The position numbers and the translations under genes were made by a program. Of a stretch of 17,943 nucleotides of DNA, positions 1 to 9,985 are shown one piece after another (position 1 is the first letter of the stretch; every line of letters starts with the position of its first letter). This DNA is from JAXDLK01 sp034666665 (GTDB lineage: Bacteria; Desulfobacterota; Binatia; JACPRU01), in contig JAXDLK010000332.1 in assembly GCA_034666665.1 (NCBI GenBank), positions 1-17,943 on the forward strand. Reading direction: 5' to 3'. The notes under the pieces are model-generated. The model did not search any database. It was not told the origin of the DNA and was given only the letters and a program-made list of their open reading frames with translations.

Positions 1-597
1 ATCGACATGTCGGCGGTGATCGACCTTCGCCGCCGCTACAAGGAGCGCTTCGAGAAGACGCACGGTGTCGGCCTCGGCTTCGTGTCGATCTTCGCCCGCG
101 CCGTGGTCCTGGCGCTCCGCGAGATGCCGATCGTGAACGCGCAGATCGAGGACGGCGAGATCGTCTACTTTCGCAGCGTGAACCTCGGCATCGCCGTGGC
201 GACCAAGCGTGGGCTCGTCGTGCCCGTCGTCCGCCATGCGGAGCGGATGGGACTGGCCGATCTCGAGCGGGCGATCCAGGAGGTCGCGTCCCTCGCCCGG
301 GATGCCAAGCTCACGCCCGACCACCTCGCCGGCGGCACGTTCTCGATCACCAACGGCGGCGTCTTCGGCTCGCTGCTTTCGACGCCGATCCTGAACCCGC
401 CCCAGTCGGCGATCCTCGGCATGCACAAGACCGAGGAGCGTCCGGTGGCGATCGGCGGCCAGGTCGTCATCCGGCCGATGATGTACGTCGCGCTCTCCTA
501 CGATCACCGGCTGATCGACGGAGAGCAGGCGGTGACGTTCCTGGTGCGCGTGAAGGACCGGATCGAGGATCCGGCGCGCATGCTGCTCGAGGTCTGA
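1..597 (+). CDS. sucB: Dihydrolipoamide succinyltransferase (2-oxoglutarate dehydrogenase E2), 3' part
   Basis: The reading frame is open from the first base, so the gene begins before the window; only about 198 C-terminal residues are present. They form the catalytic acyltransferase domain of a 2-oxo acid dehydrogenase E2, which moves the succinyl group from lipoyl-lysine to CoA in the TCA cycle. Visible hallmarks are FSITNGGVFGSLLSTPILNP, PPQSAILGMH and the catalytic DHRLIDG motif (His codon at 505-507, Asp four residues later). The sequence follows the Escherichia coli SucB C-terminus closely, including the early DLRRRYKERFEKTHG stretch, which favours the succinyl-transferring over the pyruvate enzyme. 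The lipoyl and subunit-binding domains lie outside the window. The stop is one base from the start of lpdA, so the two are very likely cotranscribed as an E2-E3 pair, with E1 (sucA) expected upstream. Confidence 0.95.
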   Translation: MDMSAVIDLRRRYKERFEKTHGVGLGFVSIFARAVVLALREMPIVNAQIEDGEIVYFRSVNLGIAVATKRGLVVPVVRHAERMGLADLERAIQEVASLARDAKLTPDHLAGGTFSITNGGVFGSLLSTPILNPPQSAILGMHKTEERPVAIGGQVVIRPMMYVALSYDHRLIDGEQAVTFLVRVKDRIEDPARMLLEV

Positions 598-598
598 C

Positions 599-1996
599 GT
601 GGCCGGCGGGCGTTACGACCTCGTGGTGATCGGCGCCGGGCCCGGAGGCTACGTCGCGGCAATCCGCGCGGCCCAGCTCGGCATGAAGGTCGCCTGCATC
701 GAGAAGGAGGAAGCGCTCGGCGGTACCTGCTTGCGCATCGGCTGCATCCCTTCGAAGGCTCTGCTCGACTCGAGCGAGCTCTACCGCCAGGCGCGGGAGC
801 ACTTCGCAGTCCACGGCATCCGCGTCGGCGAGGTCGCGCTCGACCTCCCGACGATGATGCGGCGGAAGGACAAGGTCGTGAAGGGTCTCACCGGCGGCGT
901 CGCGGCGCTCTTCAAGAAGAACAAGATCACGCACGTCGCGGGGACCGCCCGGATCGCCGCACCCGGCAAGGTCGTGGTCTCGGGCCGCGAGGAGCGGACG
1001 CTCGAGGGCGAGCGCATCCTGATCGCGACCGGGTCCGAGCCGACGCCGCTCCGCGGCCTCGATTTCGACGGACGCCACGTGGTGAGCTCCGACCAGGCGC
1101 TGTCGTTCGACGAGGTTCCCGCACGACTGCTCGTCGTCGGCGCCGGCGCGATCGGCCTCGAGCTCGGATCCGTCTGGGCCCGGCTCGGGTGCGAGGTCCG
1201 CATCGTCGAGTTCCTCGACCGGATCACCCCGACGATGGATCGGGAGCTGTCCGACCTCCTGGCGAAGACGCTGAAGCGGCAGGGGATCACGATCCAGCTC
1301 TCTTCCAGCGCGAAGGCGGCCACGATCCTCGACGGCAAGGTGGAGGTCACGGTCGAGTCCGGCGGAAAGACGACCACCGAGATCGCGGACAAGGTGCTCG
1401 TCGCGGTCGGTCGGCGGCCGTACACCGCGGGGCTCGGCCTCGAGGAGGTCGGCGTCGCCGCCGACGAGCGCGGGCGGATCACGGTGAACGACCGGTTCGA
1501 GACCTCCGTCGCGGGGATCTACGCCGTCGGCGATGCGATTCCGGGGCCGATGCTCGCGCACAAGGCGTCCGAGGAAGGCGTCGCCTGCGTCGAGCGGATC
1601 GCGGGCCAAGCAGGACACGTGAATTACGACGCGATCCCGTCGGTGGTCTACACGTGGCCCGAGTTCGCCGGCGTCGGCAAGACCGACCAGGACTGCGAGC
1701 AAGCCGGCATCGAGGTCCGCACCGGCACGTTCCCGTTTCTGGCGAACGGCCGCGCACGGGCGATGGAGGAGAAGGACGGTCTCGTCAAGGTGATCGCCGA
1801 TGCGCGCACGGACCGCATCCTCGGCGTGCACATCCTCGGGCCGCGCGCCTCCGACATGATCGCCGAGGCCGCCGTCGCCATCGAGTTCGCGGCCAGCGCC
1901 GAGGACCTCGCGCGTACGCCGCACGCGCACCCGACACTTCCCGAAGCGGTGAAGGAGGCGGCGCTCGCCGTCTCCGGCGGCGCCATTCACCGTTAG
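599..1996 (+). CDS. lpdA: Dihydrolipoamide dehydrogenase (E3)
   Basis: This 465-residue flavoprotein disulfide reductase reoxidises the dihydrolipoyl group of the E2 subunit and passes electrons to NAD+. The FAD-binding GAGPGG lies near residues 12-17. The redox disulfide is Cys44 and Cys49 in GGTCLRIGCIPSK, where RI replaces the usual NV. The NAD-binding GAGAIG is at 181-186, a second FAD motif GIYAVGDA comes later, and the C-terminal catalytic base is His444 with Glu449 in HPTLPE. The length is normal for the family. The GTG start at 599 is preceded by GAGG at 589-592 with six bases of spacing, and lies one base after the sucB stop. That suggests translational coupling and a role in the 2-oxoglutarate complex. 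E3 may also be shared with other 2-oxo acid dehydrogenases or the glycine cleavage system, which cannot be judged here. Confidence 0.96.
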   Translation: MAGGRYDLVVIGAGPGGYVAAIRAAQLGMKVACIEKEEALGGTCLRIGCIPSKALLDSSELYRQAREHFAVHGIRVGEVALDLPTMMRRKDKVVKGLTGGVAALFKKNKITHVAGTARIAAPGKVVVSGREERTLEGERILIATGSEPTPLRGLDFDGRHVVSSDQALSFDEVPARLLVVGAGAIGLELGSVWARLGCEVRIVEFLDRITPTMDRELSDLLAKTLKRQGITIQLSSSAKAATILDGKVEVTVESGGKTTTEIADKVLVAVGRRPYTAGLGLEEVGVAADERGRITVNDRFETSVAGIYAVGDAIPGPMLAHKASEEGVACVERIAGQAGHVNYDAIPSVVYTWPEFAGVGKTDQDCEQAGIEVRTGTFPFLANGRARAMEEKDGLVKVIADARTDRILGVHILGPRASDMIAEAAVAIEFAASAEDLARTPHAHPTLPEAVKEAALAVSGGAIHR

Positions 1997-2069
1997 GATT
2001 CTTCCTGGTACCGGGCTCGTGTCGGTCGGCAATCCCCGGACGGGCTCCGGGCGCCGCTCGGGCAGCGGC

Positions 2070-3818
2070 ATGACGGGCTCGCGTTTCGCCGTGCGATCGG
2101 CGCCTGCCGTCCTGCTCGCTCTCTGGGCCTGCACCGCGCCCCCGGCTCCTGAGCAGCCCGCCAAGAGCGCCGCCCGGGAGATCGCGGGCGGCTCCACGGA
2201 GCCGGTGCTCGCCCCGGCGCCCGTCGCCGTTGCCGGAGGCATTCATGTCGTCGACCCGGCGTACCGGCTGACGACGCTGGTGCCCCCCTCCCCGCTTCGC
2301 GGCTGCTACGGGCTCACCGCCGGAGCGGACGGGGCGCTCTACGTGGCGCACGTGGTCGCGAACGCGATCTCACGGATCGACGTCGACACTTCGGTGGTCA
2401 CCCCCTTCGTGCCTGCGCACGCGGGGGTTTTCCTGCCCGACGACCTCGCGGCCGACGGTGACGGCAACCTCTACGTGACCAGCACCACACCGTATGGCGG
2501 CGAAGTCCACCGCATCGAACCGAATGGCCGGCGGACGGTGATCGCGCGCGGCCTCCGTTCGCCGAACGGGATCGCGTTCGATCGCCGCCGCGGCCGCCTC
2601 TTCGTCGATGAGTCGATCTGGAGCAGCCGCGTACTGGAGATCGATCCGTCCGGCGCGAAGGAGCCACGGGTGGTCGTCGCTGCCGGAGCGCTCGGCTCCC
2701 CGAACGGGTTCGGGATCGACTCCAAGGGCCGGCTGATCGTGCCGGACGTCACCGCCGGGACGATCGTCGCCATCGATCCCGACGACGGACGGTTCTCCAC
2801 CTTGATCCGTGGCCTCACCACGCCGACAGCGGTGCGCGTGGCCGACGACGACGAGGCATACGTCGTCGAGGCGGCGACCGGGCGCGTCTACCGTGTCGAT
2901 CTCGAGCGACGGAAGAAGTACATCCTCGCCCGCCTGCCTCCCGGCACCGACAGCCTCGCCATCGTCCCCGACGGGCGCCTGTACGTGTCGAGCGCGGCCG
3001 AAAGCACGGTCTACGAGGTCGCCGCCGACGGTAGCGGCGAGTATCACCCGCTCGTGCCGACGGGGATGAACTCACCCCTGTCGATCGTCGCCGACGGCGA
3101 GCGCGTGCTCGTCAGCGACGCCGGCGTCGTGCGCAGCGTGGCCGCGGACGGCGCGCTCGCGCCGACCGAGATCAACCCGTGGCCGCCTCACGGGATGCCG
3201 ATTCCGTTCGCCATGGCCGCCGGCGAGCGCGGCGAGGTGTATTGGTCGGACTGGCTCGACGATGCAGTGGCGGTCGGCCGCCCGGACACCGGCGAATTCC
3301 GTCTACTCGCCAAGCTGGAGACACCGGTGGGGCTCGCGAGCGACGGCGCCGGCCGGGTGTACGTCGCGGAATATCTCGCCGGGCGCGTGACCGCGGTGGA
3401 GCGTCGGAACGGCGCGAAGCGCATGATCGCGAAGGACCTCGCCGGCCCGATCGCGCTCGCGCTCGACGGCGCGGCCCTCTACGTCGCCGAGTCGTCGGCG
3501 GCTCGGGTCACGCGGATCGAGCTCGCGACCGGCCGGCGGGTCACCGTGATCTCCGGGGCGATCGCCAAGCCGGCAGCGATCGCGCTCGACGGCGCTCGCG
3601 GCCTGCTGGTGCTGGACGCGGCGACGCGGCGGCTCGTCCGGGTGGACCTGGAAACGTCGCGCATGACCGTCGTGGCCGAGGACCTCCCCGTTCAAGTGCG
3701 CGCCTACGGCTCGCGAGAATCGGTCGAGGTCCCCGCCGCGATGATGGTCTCACCCGACGGCGACGTGTACCTCGGCGGCGCGGACGGCAGCGTGATCGAG
3801 CTGGAGCGGACCGAATGA
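2070..3818 (+). CDS. Predicted lipoprotein with twelve propeller repeats (two six-bladed NHL/SMP-30-like propellers)
   Basis: I placed the start at ATG 2070 (582 residues) because it puts a signal peptide at the N-terminus: Arg5 and Arg9, a hydrophobic run, then LALWAC with Cys21 as probable lipidation site. The Trp in the lipobox is unusual. An in-frame GTG at 2019 would add 17 residues and is possible. After a Pro/Ala-rich linker the protein is a series of about twelve repeats of 35-45 residues with the pattern P-x-(G/A)-(I/L)-A-x-D-x-x-G-x-(L/V)-Y-V followed by a V-x-R-(I/V)-(D/E) strand, as in LPDDLAADGDGNLYV and TPVGLASDGAGRVYV. Such repeats are typical of NHL, SMP-30/gluconolactonase and related beta-propellers. 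Twelve would make two six-bladed propellers. No catalytic residues are certain, so binding and enzymatic roles are both open. It follows lpdA by 73 bases on the same strand and may be cotranscribed, but its predicted envelope location does not match a TCA-cycle role. Confidence 0.8.
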   Translation: MTGSRFAVRSAPAVLLALWACTAPPAPEQPAKSAAREIAGGSTEPVLAPAPVAVAGGIHVVDPAYRLTTLVPPSPLRGCYGLTAGADGALYVAHVVANAISRIDVDTSVVTPFVPAHAGVFLPDDLAADGDGNLYVTSTTPYGGEVHRIEPNGRRTVIARGLRSPNGIAFDRRRGRLFVDESIWSSRVLEIDPSGAKEPRVVVAAGALGSPNGFGIDSKGRLIVPDVTAGTIVAIDPDDGRFSTLIRGLTTPTAVRVADDDEAYVVEAATGRVYRVDLERRKKYILARLPPGTDSLAIVPDGRLYVSSAAESTVYEVAADGSGEYHPLVPTGMNSPLSIVADGERVLVSDAGVVRSVAADGALAPTEINPWPPHGMPIPFAMAAGERGEVYWSDWLDDAVAVGRPDTGEFRLLAKLETPVGLASDGAGRVYVAEYLAGRVTAVERRNGAKRMIAKDLAGPIALALDGAALYVAESSAARVTRIELATGRRVTVISGAIAKPAAIALDGARGLLVLDAATRRLVRVDLETSRMTVVAEDLPVQVRAYGSRESVEVPAAMMVSPDGDVYLGGADGSVIELERTE

Positions 3819-3842
3819 CGGCGCCAGCCTGCGGGTGCCGTC
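3817..3842 (+). terminator. Stem-loop on the stop codon, possible terminator
   Basis: Positions 3817-3825 (GACGGCGCC) pair with 3834-3842 (GGTGCCGTC) in a nine-base-pair stem with one G-U pair and an eight-base loop. The stem includes the last two bases of the TGA stop of the propeller gene. No T-run follows, so it is not a textbook intrinsic terminator; it could be a pause or mRNA 3'-end stabilising hairpin. Confidence 0.4.
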
Positions 3843-3897
3843 ATCGGCGTCTTCGCCGCAATACCGGTCACTCGAGCGCGGCTACGCCCGGCTTGAG

Positions 3898-3943
3898 CCC
3901 TCTCCCATCCTGGGAGAGGGTCCCCGAAGGGCGGGTGAGGGTC
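3898..3943 (+). repeat. REP-like intergenic repeat, copy 1
   Basis: The element begins with a perfect ten-base inverted repeat, CCCTCTCCCA at 3898-3907 and TGGGAGAGGG at 3911-3920 around a three-base loop, followed by AGGGCGGGTGAGGGT. An imperfect copy in the opposite orientation lies at 4001-4043. Sequences of this CCCTCTCCC...GGGAGAGGG...GGGTGAGGG type are widespread as dispersed intergenic repeats in GC-rich bacteria. The position between two convergent genes is typical for REP/BIME-like elements. Confidence 0.65.
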
Positions 3944-4000
3944 AGGTCGGGTGGGGCTCAGTGACGTGCAAGTTCACCGTGAGAGAACCGAGGATACGGA

Positions 4001-4043
4001 AACCTCACCCTCGCCCTGGAAGGGTCCCCTGGAAGAGAGAGGG
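4001..4043 (-). repeat. REP-like intergenic repeat, inverted copy 2
   Basis: The reverse complement starts CCCTCTCTCTTCC and ends AGGGCGAGGGTGAGGTT, matching both ends of the copy at 3898-3943 but diverging in the middle. It also holds two direct copies of CCTGGAAG. Together the two copies can form a long imperfect hairpin with about 57 bases between them. I see no gene in the rest of the 3819-4126 gap. Confidence 0.6.
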
Positions 4044-4126
4044 CACCGGACCCCGACGCCGTTCGCCGGTTAACTGACCGGCATGGCCCTAGAGGTCGTG
4101 GTGCGCTTAGGGGAACGGCATTCCTG

Positions 4127-4642
4127 CTAGCCGCGGACGCGCTCGATCGCGAACGCCTTCTTCTCTTCGGTCGTCATCTTCTCGCGCAGCCGCGATCCCT
4201 TGCCCAGGTGGCGGACGCTGTACTCTCCGCCCTCGGAGAAGAACTCTTCGTAGGGGCGCGTCGGATGGTAGTCCGCGGGCCGCTTGTCGCCGATCTTCAC
4301 GTCGAGGAGCTGCTCGACGAGGTCCACGTCGTACATGCGCACCGCGTCGTAGTCCGTGAGCAGCGCGCAGACCTCGACGCAGATGTAGCAGCCGATGCAC
4401 TCCTCGAACCGATCCTGCACCGGCTGCAGGCCGCGGTTCGGCAGCGCCGCGTCGGGCAGGTGCTCGATGCACTGCACCGGGCAGAATTCCGGGCACTTGA
4501 GGCACGGGAAGCAGAGGTTCACGTCCATGAACGCGACCTCACGGGGCTTTTTCTTCTTCTCGCCGACCTCCTCGTCGGACCCGGGCGGATCGGGCAGACG
4601 GTCCTCCTTCAGTCGGCGACGGATGATGTCGATCGCAGCCAT
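4127..4642 (-). CDS. Dicluster 4Fe-4S ferredoxin-like protein
   Basis: This 171-residue protein carries two four-cysteine motifs. Cys44-x2-Cys47-x2-Cys50-x3-Cys54-Pro is followed by a fifth cysteine at 58, and the second is Cys82-x2-Cys85-x2-Cys88-x3-Cys92. This arrangement binds two [4Fe-4S] clusters in bacterial-type ferredoxins, with the fourth cysteine of each motif serving the other cluster. Odd points are Ala instead of Pro after Cys92, a 27-residue spacer between the motifs, a Lys/Glu-rich N-terminus (residues 20-35) and an acidic, Tyr-rich C-terminal tail of about 75 residues with no known domain. There is no signal peptide, so it is probably a cytoplasmic electron carrier or a subunit of a larger oxidoreductase; no partner is adjacent. 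The ATG is preceded by GAGGAG (complement of 4648-4653) at five bases. It is divergent from aconitase, another Fe-S protein. The specific function is unknown. Confidence 0.88.
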   Translation of the reverse strand: MAAIDIIRRRLKEDRLPDPPGSDEEVGEKKKKPREVAFMDVNLCFPCLKCPEFCPVQCIEHLPDAALPNRGLQPVQDRFEECIGCYICVEVCALLTDYDAVRMYDVDLVEQLLDVKIGDKRPADYHPTRPYEEFFSEGGEYSVRHLGKGSRLREKMTTEEKKAFAIERVRG

Positions 4643-4796
4643 GAAATCTCCTCGCGACGCGTCCTACCGTGTCGTGCCGGAGCACGCAACGCGGTCCTCC
4701 AGGGATGCTGGTCGACCCGCAGTCGTGGGTATACAGTCGCCGGATCCGGCGCGCCGGCGCGGCGCGTGCGGCCGCAGACGGAGAGGAGGGATCGTG
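4643..4796. promoter_or_regulatory. Divergent control region, ferredoxin / aconitase
   Basis: The 154 bases between the two divergent starts must hold promoters for both. Visible elements are the ribosome binding sites at each end (GAGGAG for the ferredoxin, AGGAGG at 4784-4789 for aconitase), a TATACA at 4730-4735 that could be a -10 box though no good -35 lies upstream, and a perfect 12-base dyad CCGGCGCGCCGG at 4746-4757. None is strong enough to name a regulator. Confidence 0.3.
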
Positions 4797-7568
<2,772 letters not shown>

Positions 7569-7615
7569 TCCGGATCCGGAACCCGGAATTCTCGGCGATC
7601 CGGGCGCGGGCCGCG

Positions 7616-8992
7616 ATGAGATCGGATTCCTGGGTCGACGACTCGAACGCCCCGCTGCTGACGGATCTCTACCAGCTGGTCATGCTGCAGGCGTATTTCG
7701 CCGCAGACATGCGCGAGACCGCGGTCTTCGATCTGTTCGTGCGGCGGCTTCCCGAGGCACGGAACTATCTCGTCGCCTGCGGGCTCGATGACGCCCTCCG
7801 CCACCTCGAGCACATCGCGTTCGACGCAGAGGCCATCGCCGCGCTCCGGCGGCTCGGTCGGTTCTCCGAGAGCTTCCTCGAATGGCTCGCCGAGCTCAGG
7901 TTCCGCGGCGACGTCCGGGCGGTGCCGGAGGGAACGGTGGTGTTCGCGGAGGAGCCGATCCTCGAAGTCGTGGCGCCGCTGCCCGAGGCACAGCTGGTCG
8001 AAACTCTCGTGCTGAACCAGATCCACCTGCAGACGGTCGCGGCGAGCAAGGCGGCCCGCATCGTCGGCGCTGCGGCAGGGCGTAACGTCGTCGACTTCGG
8101 GCTCCGCCGGATGCATGGCACCGATGCCGCCATGAAGTCGGCGCGCGCCTTTCACGTTGGCGGCGTCGCGGCGACGTCCAACGTCCTCGCCGCAAGCGTC
8201 TACGGAGTCCCGGTGGCCGGCACCATGGCGCACAGCTTCGTGCAGGCGCACGACGACGAGCTCGACGCGTTTCGCGCGATGGTCGCGTCAACGCCCGACG
8301 CCGTGCTGCTCGTCGACACCTACGACACGATCGGCGGCGTGCGGAACGTCATCCGTCTCGCCCGCGAGCTCGGGAACCGCTTCCGCGTGCGCGCGATCCG
8401 CCTGGATTCGGGCGATCTCGCCGCCTCCGCACGGGACGCGCGCCGCATGCTCGACGAGGCCGGACTCGCGGCGGTCAGGATCTTTGCCTCCAGCGACCTC
8501 GACGAGTACCGGATCCGCGACCTCGTCGCCGCGGGACCGCCGATCGACGCGTTCGGCGTCGGCACGCGCATGGGAGTGTCGTCGGACGCGCCTTCGCTCG
8601 ACGCGGTTTACAAGCTCGCAGCGTACGCCGGCCGCGGTCGCGTCAAGCTCTCCACCGACAAACGGACGTTTCCGGGAAGGAAGCAGGTATTCCGGGTGGT
8701 CGAGGGAGGCGAAGCGCGGCGCGACGTGCTCGCGGTCGCGAACGAGCCGGCGGACGGAAGACCGCTGCTCGTGCCGGTGATGCAGGGGGGACGCCGCCTG
8801 GCCGCAGGATCGACCGATCTCGAAGAAGCGCGCGAGCGCTGCCGCCGCGGGATCGCCGAGCTTCCCGAACGACTCCGGGACCTCGGCCGAGCCGATCCCC
8901 CCTACCCCGTCGAACGAACGCCGGCGCTCGAGAACGAGTGGAGCGAGCTACGCGACCGCATCGCGCAGGGCCGCAGCCAAACGAGTCGCTGA
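7616..8992 (+). CDS. pncB: Nicotinate phosphoribosyltransferase
   Basis: The 458-residue product matches the nicotinate phosphoribosyltransferase family, which makes nicotinate mononucleotide from nicotinate and PRPP with ATP hydrolysis, in the Preiss-Handler route to NAD. Family marks in order are the N-terminal PLLTDLYQLVMLQAYF, then DFGLRRMHGTDAAMKSARA, GVPVAGTMAHSFV with the presumed phosphorylated His206, the PRPP-site region RAIRLDSGDLA, FASSDLDEYRI, and the C-terminal GVGTRMGVSSDAPSLDAVYKL and KLSTDKRTFPG. The ATG at 7616 places the PLLTDLYQ motif about 13 residues in, as usual; the upstream sequence is only weakly ribosome-site-like. It starts 47 bases after aconitase on the same strand and could be read from the same promoter. 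It converges on the next gene with 27 bases between stops. The long open frame upstream of 7616 is a shadow of aconitase. Confidence 0.94.
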   Translation: MRSDSWVDDSNAPLLTDLYQLVMLQAYFAADMRETAVFDLFVRRLPEARNYLVACGLDDALRHLEHIAFDAEAIAALRRLGRFSESFLEWLAELRFRGDVRAVPEGTVVFAEEPILEVVAPLPEAQLVETLVLNQIHLQTVAASKAARIVGAAAGRNVVDFGLRRMHGTDAAMKSARAFHVGGVAATSNVLAASVYGVPVAGTMAHSFVQAHDDELDAFRAMVASTPDAVLLVDTYDTIGGVRNVIRLARELGNRFRVRAIRLDSGDLAASARDARRMLDEAGLAAVRIFASSDLDEYRIRDLVAAGPPIDAFGVGTRMGVSSDAPSLDAVYKLAAYAGRGRVKLSTDKRTFPGRKQVFRVVEGGEARRDVLAVANEPADGRPLLVPVMQGGRRLAAGSTDLEEARERCRRGIAELPERLRDLGRADPPYPVERTPALENEWSELRDRIAQGRSQTSR

Positions 8993-9019
8993 ATACGCGG
9001 CGTGAGAGGCCGAGCCCCT

Positions 9020-9634
9020 CTAGCGCCAGCGGGCGAGGAAGCGACCAACCACTGCAGGATTCAACGACCGCTTCTTGGGGCCATCGACCACCGGCTCGCT
9101 CACCGCTGACTCCTTCGGGATCATCGTCGCCACCCGGCGAAGCTCCGTCTCGAGGAACACCAGCAGATTCGCGCCGGGATGGAAGCGTTCCGGGCGGAGT
9201 AGCATGAGGATGGACCTTTCCGGCTTCTCGAAGCTCGCCTCCTGCGGCGGCACCAGCAGGAGAGCGGCACCCTCGTCCTTCTCCGTCCATGCGGGCGCGA
9301 GCACGACGCGCGGTACGCGCGAGCGCGAGAGCGCGACCTCGGCAAGCGCGAGGGCGATTGGCTGATCCAGCCCGAGCCGGGTGAACCAAGCGCGATCGAC
9401 GTTCCTTCGCGCGGCGGTGCGCTCGGCGGGATCCTCGGCCGCCTCCGCACCTTGCCGCAGCCGGCGGTATTCCTCTTCCTCACGGTCGCCGCGTACGCGC
9501 TCCGCCACGGCTTGCTCCACGAGCTCGTACGAATACTCGATCAGCGGCGGGAGCATCTGGCGGACGGTGCGCCGCGAGGCGGCCGGTCCGATGAAAGGGA
9601 TCTCTCGCTGTAACTCGGCAGACGGCATCAACAT
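9020..9634 (-). CDS. Hypothetical protein, 204 residues
   Basis: I do not recognise this protein. From ATG 9634 (GAAGGG about ten bases upstream) it has 204 residues; a TTG at 9643 would add three. Residues 30-85 look helical and highly charged, with runs such as REEEEYRRLRQ that could form a coiled coil. Residues 90-170 alternate hydrophobic strands and charged turns, for example RVPRVVLAPAW, GAALLLVPP and SILMLLRPERF, suggesting an alpha/beta fold. There is no signal peptide, membrane segment, metal motif or nucleotide-binding loop. Codon use resembles its neighbours, and the frame is clean over its length. It is convergent with pncB and divergent from the gene at 9986, sharing a 351-base control region with it. 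A function cannot be inferred. Confidence 0.65.
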   Translation of the reverse strand: MLMPSAELQREIPFIGPAASRRTVRQMLPPLIEYSYELVEQAVAERVRGDREEEEYRRLRQGAEAAEDPAERTAARRNVDRAWFTRLGLDQPIALALAEVALSRSRVPRVVLAPAWTEKDEGAALLLVPPQEASFEKPERSILMLLRPERFHPGANLLVFLETELRRVATMIPKESAVSEPVVDGPKKRSLNPAVVGRFLARWR

Positions 9635-9985
9635 TCGGTTCAATCCCTTCTCGCCGGATCACTCCGGCTGAGCACCAACAAGGGTGTACATAGCATGAAC
9701 ACTTTGGGATGTCTCCCGGGAATCGAAAAAATTTGCGGCATGCGACGTTGGTTCGATCTTATCCCAGGCGCCCTGTCACCGAAAAAGGAATTTTCGTCTT
9801 CCGCCGTCTCGAAAAAGGGAACGCCGCTTGCAAAAGTCGCCGATCCGAGGGTGTTCGCCGAACCGGATGCCGGGAACAGAAGTTGCTCCGAAGCGATTGC
9901 TGCGGGCATCCCGAGCCCGCGGAGTACCCGTCCCGAGGGGCGTCTCTGCATCGGGAGCCGATGAATCGCGCAGGAGGACGCATTG
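9635..9985. promoter_or_regulatory. A-tract-containing divergent control region
   Basis: This 351-base gap separates the divergent genes at 9634 and 9986, and is visibly richer in A/T between about 9690 and 9850 than the surrounding DNA. CGAAAAA occurs three times (9724-9730, 9780-9786, 9810-9816), and the second copy lies in the perfect dyad CGAAAA-AGGAA-TTTTCG at 9780-9796. ATCGAA near 9723 and TTCGAT about 30 bases later form a looser inverted pair. The open frames that cross it (9695-9964 plus, 9640-10014 minus) have no protein character. The region probably holds promoters and binding sites for both genes, and repeated A-tracts could bend it. Confidence 0.5.
9817..9832 (+). promoter_or_regulatory. 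Sigma-54-like -24/-12 promoter candidate
   Basis: GGGAAC (9817-9822), five bases, then TTGCA (9828-9832) matches the sigma-54 consensus TGGCAC-N5-TTGCA at nine of eleven positions, including the key GG and GC with ten bases between them. It lies about 150 bases upstream of the gene at 9986, and an NtrC-class activator is encoded at 11736. This is a by-eye match, and one such match can arise by chance. Confidence 0.35.

Noticed and set aside
467..2242. 591-codon open frame on the minus strand opposite sucB and lpdA
   Set aside because: It lies antisense to two certain genes. The composition (Arg, Asp, Gly and Ala runs without domains) is what high-GC codon bias produces on the opposite strand.
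4746..4757. Perfect palindrome CCGGCGCGCCGG before aconitase as an operator
   Set aside because: Short G+C-only palindromes are expected by chance in DNA of this composition, and no second copy is nearby.
4395..4796. In-frame N-terminal extension of aconitase
   Set aside because: It overlaps the ferredoxin gene in antisense, has no similarity to aconitase, and a good ribosome site lies directly before GTG 4797.
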